Assembly (NCBI GenBank): GCA_947488325.1
Contig: CANKYZ010000002.1
Span: 248,001 to 312,000, forward strand
DNA from: an uncultured Erythrobacter sp.
GTDB taxonomy: Bacteria > Pseudomonadota > Alphaproteobacteria > Sphingomonadales > Sphingomonadaceae
DNA: 64,000 nt
Reading direction: 5' to 3'
The stretch's first letter is position 1. Every line of letters begins with the position of its first letter. The translations under genes and the position numbers were made by a program. Below are positions 22,722 through 32,733 of this stretch, one piece after another. The notes under the pieces are model-generated. The model saw nothing but the letters and a program-made list of their open reading frames with translations. It made no database searches and was not told where the DNA came from.

Positions 22722-23411
22722 ATGTTAACGGCAAAGCAACACGAACTGATCCGCTTCATCCAAGAGCGGCTTGAAGATACCGGCATATCGCCGAGCTTTG
22801 AAGAAATGAAGGAAGCGCTCGACCTCAAGAGCAAGTCTGGCGTCCACCGCCTTATTTCAGCACTGGAGGAACGGGGCTTCATCCGCCGTCTGCCCAACCG
22901 TGCTCGAGCGTTGGAAGTCATCAAGCAACCAGAGGATGCGACCCCCGCACCGCGTGCGACCTTGGCTGCAAATGATACAATTGCATCGGCCGCGAAACGG
23001 ATGCCTATTGCACCCGAACCTGCCAATGATGTGATCGAGATCCCGCTCCATGGCAGGATCGCAGCTGGTGCACCGATTGAGGCGCTTGAGGGGCAAACTT
23101 CGCTTCCGGTTCCAGCGGCTCTGCTCGGACCGGGCGAGCATTACGCGCTCGAAGTATCGGGCGATTCGATGATCGATGCGGGCATCTTCGACGGTGACTT
23201 TGCACTGGTACGCAGGACTGACAGCGCGCGCGATGGGGAAATCGTGGTGGCTCTGGTTCATGGGGAGGAAGCGACACTCAAATACCTCCACAAAGACAGT
23301 GGTATGGTGCGGCTAGACCCGGCCAATGCGGCATACGATGCTCAGGTTTACGGCGCTGACGAAGTGCAAGTGCAGGGTAAGCTGGCAGGGCTGCTGCGGC
23401 GTTATCACTGA
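22722..23411 (+). CDS. lexA: LexA repressor
   Basis: [57 protein letters not shown]; peptidase S24 motifs [15 protein letters not shown] and [19 protein letters not shown]. Confidence 0.97.
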   Translation: MLTAKQHELIRFIQERLEDTGISPSFEEMKEALDLKSKSGVHRLISALEERGFIRRLPNRARALEVIKQPEDATPAPRATLAANDTIASAAKRMPIAPEPANDVIEIPLHGRIAAGAPIEALEGQTSLPVPAALLGPGEHYALEVSGDSMIDAGIFDGDFALVRRTDSARDGEIVVALVHGEEATLKYLHKDSGMVRLDPANAAYDAQVYGADEVQVQGKLAGLLRRYH

Positions 23412-23441
23412 TAGATAGGTGTTGGGGGGCGGAGGCTGTAC

Positions 23442-25697
23442 TCAGTCGTCCGCCCCGCGCCACCAACCATGCTCGCCCTGCCCTGATACGACTGCGATGA
23501 TATGCTCACCTTCGAGATCGATTGCTAGACCGCCGTTCCGTTCAAGCATGCCTCTGTCAGCCTTGAGCCAGCGTGGGACGCAGGATTGCGGCAAATAGCG
23601 ATCGGCGACGACGATATCAGCGCGTTCGCATGCAGCGGCAAGTGCGCGTTCTTCGACAAGTTCACGGTTGCGGGCAAGCAAGAGCGACCATTCGCGGCCT
23701 CCGCGATCTAAGGTGATGACGCAGAACTCGGAGGAGCACTGCGCGCCATCCCACTCAGCAAGAGGGATCGGGCTGCTGGTGACGCTGGAGAGCTCAAGCA
23801 AGTTGTCCCGTGAATAGGACGAGCGGCTGTCCCTGAGCGAGAGCAACCAGCGGCTGCCATCCTCCGCAGTCATCGTGATACCCACATGGCGTCCTTCGCG
23901 GCCGATCAGGACATCTGGGATAGGCGTTGTCAGTAACATCGCAGTCGCAGCTAAAGCCGGAAGAAATCCGAGCAACCGGGCCCGCCCATTCCACAGCGCA
24001 AGCCACAGTCCCCCAAGCACAAAGAGCGCAATTGCTAGGCTGCTCATCTGCGGCATAAGTTTGACCGCGCCAGGCTGGCTGGAGGTGAAATGCGCTAGCC
24101 CAAGAAGCAGATTCAGCGATGCTTCGACAAGCCACCAAAACGGTGCTCCTAATCCGACAATGTCGAATGCTAGTGCAACCGCGATCAAAGGCATTGAGAT
24201 GAAAGTGACCAGCGGAATGGCAAGAACATTGGCAAACGCTCCGTAGAGGCCCGCACGGTGAAAATGGAACAGCACGATTGGCATCAATGCAATTTCGATG
24301 ACCAGCCCGGTTATGAAGAGCATCACCACGCCTCTACCCATCCGTTTGAGCGAGCTTTCCTCACGCGCTGCAAGGAATGCTCTGACAGGTCCGCTCGAAT
24401 GCAACGCGACGATAGCGAGTACCGCCGAAAAGCTCATCTGAAAACTTGGTCCAATTACGCTTTCTGGCCACAATAGCAGCACGAAGATGGCTGCGACCGC
24501 TACCATTCGCAGCGACAATGCATCGCGCCCCATTGCAAGCGCGATCAGAACCAGCATCGCAGCAACACAGCTGCGCACCGTTGGCACTTGTGCGCCGGTT
24601 AACAGTGTGTAGCTGATCCCAGCCAACGCCCCGGCCGCGGCAGCGACAACTGGCAATCGCACACGCAGAGCCAGCGCGGGGAATAACGCCAACAGCTTGA
24701 TTGCCAGCATATAGATCGCTGCGATCACAGCACTGACATGCAGCCCACTGATCGCTAGCAAATGCGTAAGACCTGCATCGCGCATCGCGTCTTCATCCGC
24801 TTTTAAAATCGCACCGCGATCTCCGCTCGCAAAGGCTGCGGCGATTGTGCCTGCTGACCCATCGACCCGACTGCGCACATGCGCGGACAGCGTACGCTGG
24901 ACCGCTGCAATAGCGCTAGCTTCGGGTGCCTCGTCGATAACGTCTATCGGGCCAACTACGCTGCCAGTTGCAGCCAAGCCTTTGAACCACGCGGCGCGGG
25001 CGAAGTCATAGGCCCCGGGCAACATTGGGCTTGCCGGAGGCATCAGCCGCACCCGCATCCGCACCACTGCCCCCTCGGTCAAACTATCCTTGCCATATTC
25101 ATTGGTCGTTTCAAACAGTGTCCCGAGTGGAACATTCACCCTGATTTTGCGGCTCTCGCCAGTCCCAGTGTCACGCACAGCCATCGTCAATCGGATGCGG
25201 TCTTGTGCAGGTTGATCGTTGCGTTCCAGAACATATCCCTGAACCCGCTCCACCACCGGTCGATCAAGTGCTTGCGCGCCTACAACCTCAGATCGAAGCC
25301 AGATTACCGAAACGCCCGCAACGAATACCAAAGAGCAGGCGATCACCGCGTGCCGCAACTGGTCGCGGTTTGGGTTGTCACGCCAAGCGGTTAACGCAAA
25401 CAAGGCATGTAAAAGACCGAAACCAATTACGCCGACCCATTGCCACGGAGTCTTTAACGCAAACCATGCTAGGATTCCGGCGGCGAACACGACCGCCAAC
25501 CACGGTGCGCGGTCAAATCCAGCATTGCCCAGAAAGTGTTCAGCCGCATCGCCTAGACTGCGCCCAAAGCTGGACAATCCACCGCCCCTTTGCCACAGGC
25601 GCGGGGCAGCCCTTCGCGGCTCTGACGGGACGGTTCCACCAGCAACACCGTTGCTTTCTGAATCGCCCGCAATCGGAATAATCGGCGTGTTAGCCAT
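23442..25697 (-). CDS. ComEC/Rec2-family competence protein
   Basis: GLTHLLAISGLHVS motif, polytopic membrane protein with DUF4131-like N-terminus. Confidence 0.93.
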   Translation of the reverse strand: MANTPIIPIAGDSESNGVAGGTVPSEPRRAAPRLWQRGGGLSSFGRSLGDAAEHFLGNAGFDRAPWLAVVFAAGILAWFALKTPWQWVGVIGFGLLHALFALTAWRDNPNRDQLRHAVIACSLVFVAGVSVIWLRSEVVGAQALDRPVVERVQGYVLERNDQPAQDRIRLTMAVRDTGTGESRKIRVNVPLGTLFETTNEYGKDSLTEGAVVRMRVRLMPPASPMLPGAYDFARAAWFKGLAATGSVVGPIDVIDEAPEASAIAAVQRTLSAHVRSRVDGSAGTIAAAFASGDRGAILKADEDAMRDAGLTHLLAISGLHVSAVIAAIYMLAIKLLALFPALALRVRLPVVAAAAGALAGISYTLLTGAQVPTVRSCVAAMLVLIALAMGRDALSLRMVAVAAIFVLLLWPESVIGPSFQMSFSAVLAIVALHSSGPVRAFLAAREESSLKRMGRGVVMLFITGLVIEIALMPIVLFHFHRAGLYGAFANVLAIPLVTFISMPLIAVALAFDIVGLGAPFWWLVEASLNLLLGLAHFTSSQPGAVKLMPQMSSLAIALFVLGGLWLALWNGRARLLGFLPALAATAMLLTTPIPDVLIGREGRHVGITMTAEDGSRWLLSLRDSRSSYSRDNLLELSSVTSSPIPLAEWDGAQCSSEFCVITLDRGGREWSLLLARNRELVEERALAAACERADIVVADRYLPQSCVPRWLKADRGMLERNGGLAIDLEGEHIIAVVSGQGEHGWWRGADD

Positions 25698-25762
25698 TGG
25701 CCGTTTCCCTCCTTGGGTTAGGCCGGGTTCGGATCGCTCAAGTGAATAGGAAATAATAGCTT

Positions 25763-27166
25763 ATGGCAAGCAAAGTTGTCACCCGATTTGCGCCCTCGCC
25801 CACCGGCTTTTTACATATTGGTGGCGCACGGACGGCGTTGTTTAACTGGCTCTATGCACGACATCACGGTGGTAAGGCAGTATTGCGCATAGAAGATACC
25901 GACAAAAACCGATCAACACAGGAGGCGATTGACGCCATTCTTGATGGGCTTGAATGGCTCGGTTTCGATTATGATGAGGAACCAACTTTTCAATCAAAAC
26001 AGGCAGAACGTCATGCTGCAGTGGCGAACCAACTTCTTGAAGCCGGTTACGCATATAAATGTTTTGCAACAAGCGAAGAGTTGGAAGCAATGCGTGCAGA
26101 GCAACGCGCGAACAAACAACCGATGCGCTATGATGGTCGCTGGAGGGATCGTGATCCATCTGAAGCGGCAGAAGGCACACCCTTCACCATTCGCCTAAAA
26201 ACGCCATCGGATGGTGAGACGACGATTCAGGACGAAGTACAGGGTTCCGTTGCGGTGAAGAACGCCGAGCTCGACGATTATATCATATTGCGTGCCGACG
26301 GCTCTCCAACCTATATGCTGGCGGTCGTGGTCGATGATCACGATATGGGAGTCACTCATGTCATTCGCGGCGATGACCATTTGAATAACGCATTTCGCCA
26401 ATTGCCGATCTATCATGCGATGGACGCGATTGAATCGGGTTGGCCGCAGCCGACATATGCGCACATTCCACTGATCCACGGCTCCGACGGTGCTAAACTG
26501 TCGAAACGGCACGGAGCGCTTGGGGTTGAAGCTTACCGCGATGAAATGGGAATTCTCGCAGATGCGATGTTCAACTATCTCTTGCGGCTCGGATGGGGAC
26601 ATGGCGATCGTGAAGAGATTAGCCGCGCTGAAGCGATCGAGTTATTTGATCTATCCGGAGTCGGTAAAAGCCCATCGCGCTTTGACATCAAGAAATTGGC
26701 GAACCTAAACGGCCATTATATCCGAGAAGCCGACAATGCCGTGCTGGCTTCCTTAGTAGCGGCGCGTATGGTTGAAATGACGGATTTGACTCTGCTCACA
26801 GCGGCTATGCCTGTGCTTAAAACTCGCGCGAAGAATCTTGATGAACTTGTTGAAGGTGCTAAATTTTTGTTTGTAAAATGCCCGCTTTCGATGACCGAAA
26901 AAGCGGCAAAGCTGCTCGATGACGATGGCAAAGCACGGCTTAGCGCTATTTCCAAAGCGCTTAAGACCGAAAATAACTGGACAATTGAGGCTCTCGAAGC
27001 CACTACCAAGACGCTTGCAGAGGAACTGGATTTGGGCCTTGGCAAGCTGGCACAGCCAATGCGCGCTGCGCTGACTGGGACGACAACGTCTCCCGGAATT
27101 TTCGATGTTCTGGTCCTTTTAGGACGGGAAGAATCCCTGGCACGGCTCGACGCGCAAGCATCGTAA
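25763..27166 (+). CDS. gltX: Glutamate-tRNA ligase
   Basis: RFAPSPTGFLHIGGARTALFNWLYARHHGG, KLSKRHGALGVEAYRDEM (KMSKS-like). Confidence 0.97.
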   Translation: MASKVVTRFAPSPTGFLHIGGARTALFNWLYARHHGGKAVLRIEDTDKNRSTQEAIDAILDGLEWLGFDYDEEPTFQSKQAERHAAVANQLLEAGYAYKCFATSEELEAMRAEQRANKQPMRYDGRWRDRDPSEAAEGTPFTIRLKTPSDGETTIQDEVQGSVAVKNAELDDYIILRADGSPTYMLAVVVDDHDMGVTHVIRGDDHLNNAFRQLPIYHAMDAIESGWPQPTYAHIPLIHGSDGAKLSKRHGALGVEAYRDEMGILADAMFNYLLRLGWGHGDREEISRAEAIELFDLSGVGKSPSRFDIKKLANLNGHYIREADNAVLASLVAARMVEMTDLTLLTAAMPVLKTRAKNLDELVEGAKFLFVKCPLSMTEKAAKLLDDDGKARLSAISKALKTENNWTIEALEATTKTLAEELDLGLGKLAQPMRAALTGTTTSPGIFDVLVLLGREESLARLDAQAS

Positions 27167-27205
27167 AACCGGACGTCAGAAGCATTATTGGGCAGGAGAC
27201 AAACC

Positions 27206-28492
27206 TTGGCAGATAGGCACGCGAAACTCGAACTGGACGGCCAGACGCACGAATTTCCAGTTCTCGAGGGCAGTACCGGCCCAGATGTGGTCGACATTCG
27301 CAAGCTTTACGGGGCTACTGGCAAATTCACATTCGATCCTGGATATAAGTCTACAGCGAGCTGTGAAAGCGCGTTGACCTATATTGACGGCAACGAAGGT
27401 GTGTTGCTTCATCGCGGCTATCCGATTGGCCAGCTGGCGGAAAACTCCAGCTTTATGGAAACGTCTTATCTGCTGCTGAATGGCGAATTGCCGAGTGCGG
27501 ATGAGCTCGATGGCTTTAACGACACGATCACGCGGCACACCATGCTGCATGATCAATTGCGTCAATTTTATCAAGGCTTTCGCCGTGATGCGCACCCAAT
27601 GGCAATCATGTGCGGCGTGGTTGGTGCGCTGTCTGCATTCTATCATGACAGCACTGACATTTCTGATCCAGAACACCGAAAGATCAGTTCACATCGATTG
27701 ATCGCAAAAATGCCCACAATTGCCGCGTGGGCATATAAATATTCAATCGGCCAGCCATTCATGCAACCAGACAATTCGCTGAGCTATACCGGTAATTTCC
27801 TGCGCATGACATTTGGCGTGCCTGCAGAGGAATACGAAGTCCACCCTGCGATTGAAAAGGCTATGGACCGGATTTTCATCCTCCATGCCGATCATGAACA
27901 GAACGCTTCGACATCGACAGTGCGGCTCGCTGGTTCATCGGGCGCAAACCCATTCGCCTGTATTGCAGCGGGCATCGCCTGTCTTTGGGGCCCTGCGCAT
28001 GGCGGCGCGAATGAAGCAGCATTGAACATGCTTCAAGAAATTGGCACGCCCGATAGAATTCCGCATTATATTGAACGCGCTAAAGATAAGAGCGATCCGT
28101 TCCGTCTGATGGGTTTTGGCCACCGGGTTTATAAAAACTACGATCCGCGTGCGACGGTCATGCAGCAAACACTGAAAGAAGTGTTTGAGGCGTTGAAGGT
28201 TGATGACCCCGTGTTTGAGACTGCCCTACGGCTCGAAGAACTCGCGCTCAATGATGACTATTTCAAAGAAAAGAAGCTGTTCCCGAATGTAGATTTCTAT
28301 TCGGGAATTATCTTGTCATCGATCGGCTTCCCGACAACCATGTTCACCGCATTGTTTGCCCTTGCTCGCACAGTCGGTTGGGTTGCGCAATGGAACGAGA
28401 TGATTTCCGATCCTGGTCAAGTTATCGGGCGTCCGCGTCAACTTTATACCGGCCCGACACAGCGCGACTACGTGCCACTCGGCAACCGCTAA
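27206..28492 (+). CDS. gltA: Citrate synthase
   Basis: [80 protein letters not shown]; probable TTG start after aggaga. Confidence 0.97.
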   Translation: MADRHAKLELDGQTHEFPVLEGSTGPDVVDIRKLYGATGKFTFDPGYKSTASCESALTYIDGNEGVLLHRGYPIGQLAENSSFMETSYLLLNGELPSADELDGFNDTITRHTMLHDQLRQFYQGFRRDAHPMAIMCGVVGALSAFYHDSTDISDPEHRKISSHRLIAKMPTIAAWAYKYSIGQPFMQPDNSLSYTGNFLRMTFGVPAEEYEVHPAIEKAMDRIFILHADHEQNASTSTVRLAGSSGANPFACIAAGIACLWGPAHGGANEAALNMLQEIGTPDRIPHYIERAKDKSDPFRLMGFGHRVYKNYDPRATVMQQTLKEVFEALKVDDPVFETALRLEELALNDDYFKEKKLFPNVDFYSGIILSSIGFPTTMFTALFALARTVGWVAQWNEMISDPGQVIGRPRQLYTGPTQRDYVPLGNR

Positions 28493-28514
28493 AAACAACT
28501 TTTGAAACTATGGG

Positions 28515-28557
28515 AGCGATCCTGAGCGTGCCTGCGAGCATTTTCAGGATCGCTTTT
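28515..28557 (+). terminator. Rho-independent terminator downstream of gltA
   Basis: agcgatcctga ... tcaggatcgct followed by tttt. Confidence 0.85.
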
Positions 28558-28602
28558 CCATTTGGGATGCTTACTCATCGCACCAGCTCAGCACCGTATT
28601 CG

Positions 28603-30033
28603 CTATTGGAAAGCGGGAAGAGTCAGTCTGAATTCTGCGCCAGTCAGTTCTTGTGAGCTATCACGCGGCATCACTTCAAGATCGCCCTTCATAGCCAGCG
28701 CCAATCTACGCGAAATATAGAGGCCAAGTCCTGAACCGCTGTCTTTGCCGCCATCACTGTCGCGGCCAAGGCGTTCAAACTTCTCGAAAATTCGCTTTGC
28801 TTGCTCGGGGTCAACACCAGGACCCTGATCCATCACGCTTAACGTCATACGACCATCCACAGCCCTGCTTGCAGCAATCGTCACAGTGCTACCCTCGGGC
28901 GAATACGCAATGGCATTACCAATCAAATTGATTAGGATCTGGAGCACTCGGCGGAATTCACCGGCCGCAATTACCGGTTTTTCAGGATTTACGAGCCTTA
29001 CGGAGATATTGCGATCCTGCGATCGAACACCTAAAATACTCGCAGCGCGCCGTGCAGCATCGACCAAATCAATTTGTTCGTCAGCGGTCGAAAAGCCTGG
29101 CGCCTCGACGACTTCAAGATCTGCCAAATCATCAAGCATGCCTGACAAATGCTGCCCCGCAGAGGCGATGTTTCCGGCATATTCGCTGTATTCAGTTCGC
29201 AATGGCCCGGCGAGCCGCGTGCGAATGGTCTCTGCATTTGCGATAATGCGCGCGACGGGTTGACGCAGTGCGGGTGTAAGCGCGCTCCCTATCAATCGCG
29301 AATGGGCAGTTACATCAGACGTATCGGGCTGGATCTCAGGTGTGGCGAGCGGACTGTCAGCGACCAGTAACAGCTCAAATCCGCGCGGGGCGCCGCTTGC
29401 TGGACCCAGAGGTATCAAACGCACGCGCCATTCTCTATCCGAACCGGGAATGGTGCATTTTGCTCCATCAAGCAGGCGCCAATGCAGCGGCTGTTGGTGA
29501 GCGAGCCCTTTCAGTTGCAGATATTCGGTCCACACTTTGCTGGGGGCTGCAGCAACGTCATCCTGTATGCGAGCGGCATCCGCAGCCGTCGAAGTCAAAA
29601 ACTGTACCTGCTGCCGGGCATCTAGCCGCGCGCTTACTTCGGCAGCAGCGCGGTCAATAGCATCAATTCTGTCTGCATGCTCGTGCGAATTGGTTTGAGC
29701 TTGCGGAGTGCGCTGCCAGTTTTCGACAAGCACTTCACATCCGCCACCATGTTCTTCGCCGAGTGGATGGACACGAACAAAACCGCTTACAATCTCTTCT
29801 CCATCAAAGGCAGTGAATTCCCGCGCAATGCGCAGTCCCATCTCACGTCCTTGGCGCACCAGATCGAGCAGTTCAGGGACTGCCAAAGTGCCCGGCATTG
29901 CGCCGCCGCAACTTTCGTGCAGTTCTGCCAGCGGTTCGTCTGCGGTAAGCAGCCGATCACGGTCATCGGTTAGGCCGCGCGCTGCGAGGAGAGATTGTTG
30001 CCGGTTCACCGCTGCGTCCTCAAACCGCGCCAT
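28603..30033 (-). CDS. Histidine-kinase-like protein with intact HATPase domain but substituted H-box
   Basis: N-box LINLIGNAIAYSPEG, G1 DQGPGVDPEQAKRIFEKFER, G2 GSGLGLYISRRLA; H-box position reads TPALRQPVARII. Confidence 0.85.
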   Translation of the reverse strand: MARFEDAAVNRQQSLLAARGLTDDRDRLLTADEPLAELHESCGGAMPGTLAVPELLDLVRQGREMGLRIAREFTAFDGEEIVSGFVRVHPLGEEHGGGCEVLVENWQRTPQAQTNSHEHADRIDAIDRAAAEVSARLDARQQVQFLTSTAADAARIQDDVAAAPSKVWTEYLQLKGLAHQQPLHWRLLDGAKCTIPGSDREWRVRLIPLGPASGAPRGFELLLVADSPLATPEIQPDTSDVTAHSRLIGSALTPALRQPVARIIANAETIRTRLAGPLRTEYSEYAGNIASAGQHLSGMLDDLADLEVVEAPGFSTADEQIDLVDAARRAASILGVRSQDRNISVRLVNPEKPVIAAGEFRRVLQILINLIGNAIAYSPEGSTVTIAASRAVDGRMTLSVMDQGPGVDPEQAKRIFEKFERLGRDSDGGKDSGSGLGLYISRRLALAMKGDLEVMPRDSSQELTGAEFRLTLPAFQ

Positions 30034-30988
30034 GGGCATAGAATGCCGACACGTCAGATGCTGCAAGCAAATCTTGAGCCTTTCCTGGGGCCATGGCTGC
30101 GATGCCATCGGGGAGCATTTCAGCCGGTTCAACTAGCAGGAACTGCCGTTCAATGGCTTCTGCACTCAAACCCGCCGCACGCAGGCTCAATGCAAGTCGC
30201 GCCGCCTGACGCTCATGACAAGCAAGTATGGCAAGGTCTCTGGGTTGCCGGCTCAATGCCGCAATACCAGACGTAAACAGCGCTAATCCCGCGTGATCAA
30301 GTTCCAAAGCGGCCACCGCACCGCCGCGCATCGACGAAACGAGCCGTGCAAGCAGCCCTAATCGCCCAGCGCCTTCGTCATAGCCCACCTTCAACGCCTT
30401 GATAGCATTGGACATCGCCGCTGGTTCAATATCAAATTTGGATTTCTTAAAACGTTTCAACACGTTGACAAATAGCTGCGACGGCAATTCGCCTAATGGC
30501 AATTCCATACGCCGTTGGCTCTGTGTGAAGCGCGATTGCGCAGCAAGTGTGGCCATAGCGAGTTCTGCAATAGTAGGCTTGTCCGATGCGATCAGCTCTT
30601 GCAGCAATGGACTCAGCACCGGATCGACCGAGGAACGCTGCTCTAGCCGCTCCGTCAAATGCCCCTCCATCGCCAATGCGTAGAGGTGGTTGAGCACCTC
30701 GCCGTCACTCGACAGCGTGTCTGCAACTTGATCGATCGCCCCCTCATCAACCTTGTCGTGTTCTGTCGCGGACTGCCCGGCACTCAACAATTGCAGCGCA
30801 AGATCGTTCAACATTCCGCGAAGCCGTGCGACAATTGCGTCGCTAACCAGAGCGTGGCCGGAGCTTTCGAGCATATGAGAAATAACAGGCGCAACTCCGC
30901 TAAGCGCGCGATTGCCGCGCGCCAGCTCATCCTTAAGGATAGCTTCCACAGAAATGGTTTCTGTCCGGTCCATTGGCTCTTCGCCCAT
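30020..30988 (-). CDS. DUF2336-like protein
   Basis: Helical repeat-like alphaproteobacterial protein; overlaps the start of the histidine-kinase-like gene by 14 nt; family assignment tentative. Confidence 0.55.
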   Translation of the reverse strand: MGEEPMDRTETISVEAILKDELARGNRALSGVAPVISHMLESSGHALVSDAIVARLRGMLNDLALQLLSAGQSATEHDKVDEGAIDQVADTLSSDGEVLNHLYALAMEGHLTERLEQRSSVDPVLSPLLQELIASDKPTIAELAMATLAAQSRFTQSQRRMELPLGELPSQLFVNVLKRFKKSKFDIEPAAMSNAIKALKVGYDEGAGRLGLLARLVSSMRGGAVAALELDHAGLALFTSGIAALSRQPRDLAILACHERQAARLALSLRAAGLSAEAIERQFLLVEPAEMLPDGIAAMAPGKAQDLLAASDVSAFYAHGAV

Positions 30989-31039
30989 TTGGTAGCCTTT
31001 ACAGGACCTATGGTTAAGCCCCGGTTAGCTCAAACGAAA

Positions 31040-32257
31040 CTAGCGGCGTATCAGCAATTGCGCGAGGGCCGCGATGCTAAAGACCGCCATTGCCTCACCG
31101 ATAAAGCCCATGGCAGCCGCGCCAGCGAAAAAAGCAAGATGCAGCGACCGATCCTGCCAGAATGCAGCGGGTCTGTCGGCAACAACCCGCTCTGCATAAT
31201 GCGCGATACCAACCGTAAGAATGGGTAATGCGATTTGAGTGACAAGGTTTGGGGCCAGTCCGTAAACAAGGATCAAGATTAAAGTTGCAGCGAGATCGGT
31301 CCCAATATGGAGCGCATAGCTGAGCCGTCCACCACGCTTTGTCGACCAAAGTCGCTGCCTTAATCCTGCCCACGAGTTGCTTATCGCACCCACAAACGCG
31401 CCCGCAGCTGCTACACCAAGCCCGGCCGTGCCAAAGCCGAAACCTGCCAAAATTACCCCGAAAACCAGCAAAAAGGCTGCCGTCGCGGCGCTCACCTCAA
31501 CTCCGTTTTCCAGCCAGCGCGGGGTGATTTGCTTGACCAAAGATGCGGCCAACGCCCTACCCGGCCCCGTTAATGAGGGGATTGTAGAGCTTTGACTGAT
31601 CAGCGCCTTTTCCCGTTCGGCCAAGCCATCACCTGTCACAGCAAGCAACCAGCGATCACCTTCCAGAGCATCGCTGGAAAGCTCGCGGCATTCAAGCTGC
31701 GACTGCAAGCCTAAGCGCAATAACAGCGACATTGCATCGCTATCCGGCGGTAAATCCGCGATTTTATGTACCTGCCCCGCGCGCATCTCCGCAAAGCCAG
31801 CCCAGCGCCGTTCACGGTCGATCAGCTCGAAATCCTCGTGATGGTCACCTCCAAGCATGTGATTGGCCGGAATGGTTGCAATCCCCTTTTTCAACATGCC
31901 ATCTGCGCTCGTGAAACGAGCGATAACCTCGCGGTCGGCCAGTAAGCCATCCATCAGCATGATGAGCTCATCATCCGCGCGTATCAGGCTAGCGAGTTGC
32001 AAATTACTGCGAATCGCGTGAAATTCGCCGCCTGTTTGTTCAACCAATTGCTGCAGCGAAAGCACATTCTCCCCAGCATTTTCACAAAGGCAAATTATCC
32101 GCTCACACTTAAGGCCGCGCGCCAATTCAACCTGCCAAGCCAGCACACTGCGCCCGCCCAGCATCAGATCGGCGCGCAACTGCCCCGCATCTGTTCGTTT
32201 AACAGCAGAGATAAGAGCGGTGCGCAATTGAGGCCTCAGACCATGATCGCGGCACAA
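31040..32257 (-). CDS. Membrane protein with nucleotidyltransferase-like N-terminal region
   Basis: LMLGGRSVLAWQVELARGLKCERIICLCE resembles NTP-transferase fold; C-terminal half has several TM segments; start codon uncertain (TTG). Confidence 0.6.
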   Translation of the reverse strand: MCRDHGLRPQLRTALISAVKRTDAGQLRADLMLGGRSVLAWQVELARGLKCERIICLCENAGENVLSLQQLVEQTGGEFHAIRSNLQLASLIRADDELIMLMDGLLADREVIARFTSADGMLKKGIATIPANHMLGGDHHEDFELIDRERRWAGFAEMRAGQVHKIADLPPDSDAMSLLLRLGLQSQLECRELSSDALEGDRWLLAVTGDGLAEREKALISQSSTIPSLTGPGRALAASLVKQITPRWLENGVEVSAATAAFLLVFGVILAGFGFGTAGLGVAAAGAFVGAISNSWAGLRQRLWSTKRGGRLSYALHIGTDLAATLILILVYGLAPNLVTQIALPILTVGIAHYAERVVADRPAAFWQDRSLHLAFFAGAAAMGFIGEAMAVFSIAALAQLLIRR

Positions 32258-32345
32258 TCAGCCGCCGATCTTGCGCTACGCCTGAAAAATGCCACACATC
32301 AACCGTGCCTGCACCGTAAACCCACCATTTTCACGATAATTGGGC

Positions 32346-32663
32346 TTAGAAAGGCCCTGGAGCGTTTCCAGCAAACCGAGCTAGCACCGTTTCGATAGTA
32401 CGGATTGCTGCCGGTTCACCCGGAGCCGAGACAAGCGCATTTTCAGCTGCGAACAAGAGATCTTCGGCATGAAAGCTCGCGGCAAGGCCCTTCAGGCGCA
32501 TCGCCGCCACATTCCAATTACCATCGCAACGCGACCTTCTGAGCAAATCGAGTTGCTTCTCCGCGCTCTCTACGAACGCTCCACGCAACTCATGCAGTAG
32601 CGCCGGATCATCTCCAGCTGCTGCAGCTAGGGTCGCATCAAGGTCTCCGCTTTCATAGGCCAT
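32346..32663 (-). CDS. Hpt-domain-like protein lacking the phospho-acceptor His
   Basis: ELRGAFVESAEKQLDLLRRSRCDGNWNVAAMRLKGLAASFHAEDLLFAAENAL; Hpt consensus AHxLKG reads AMRLKG. Confidence 0.65.
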   Translation of the reverse strand: MAYESGDLDATLAAAAGDDPALLHELRGAFVESAEKQLDLLRRSRCDGNWNVAAMRLKGLAASFHAEDLLFAAENALVSAPGEPAAIRTIETVLARFAGNAPGPF

Positions 32664-32733
32664 GAAGCACTATATAGCGCAGACGGAGTTAATGCGGGGT
32701 TTATCCTCGCCTCGGCTGTGGTATCTAGGGTTT

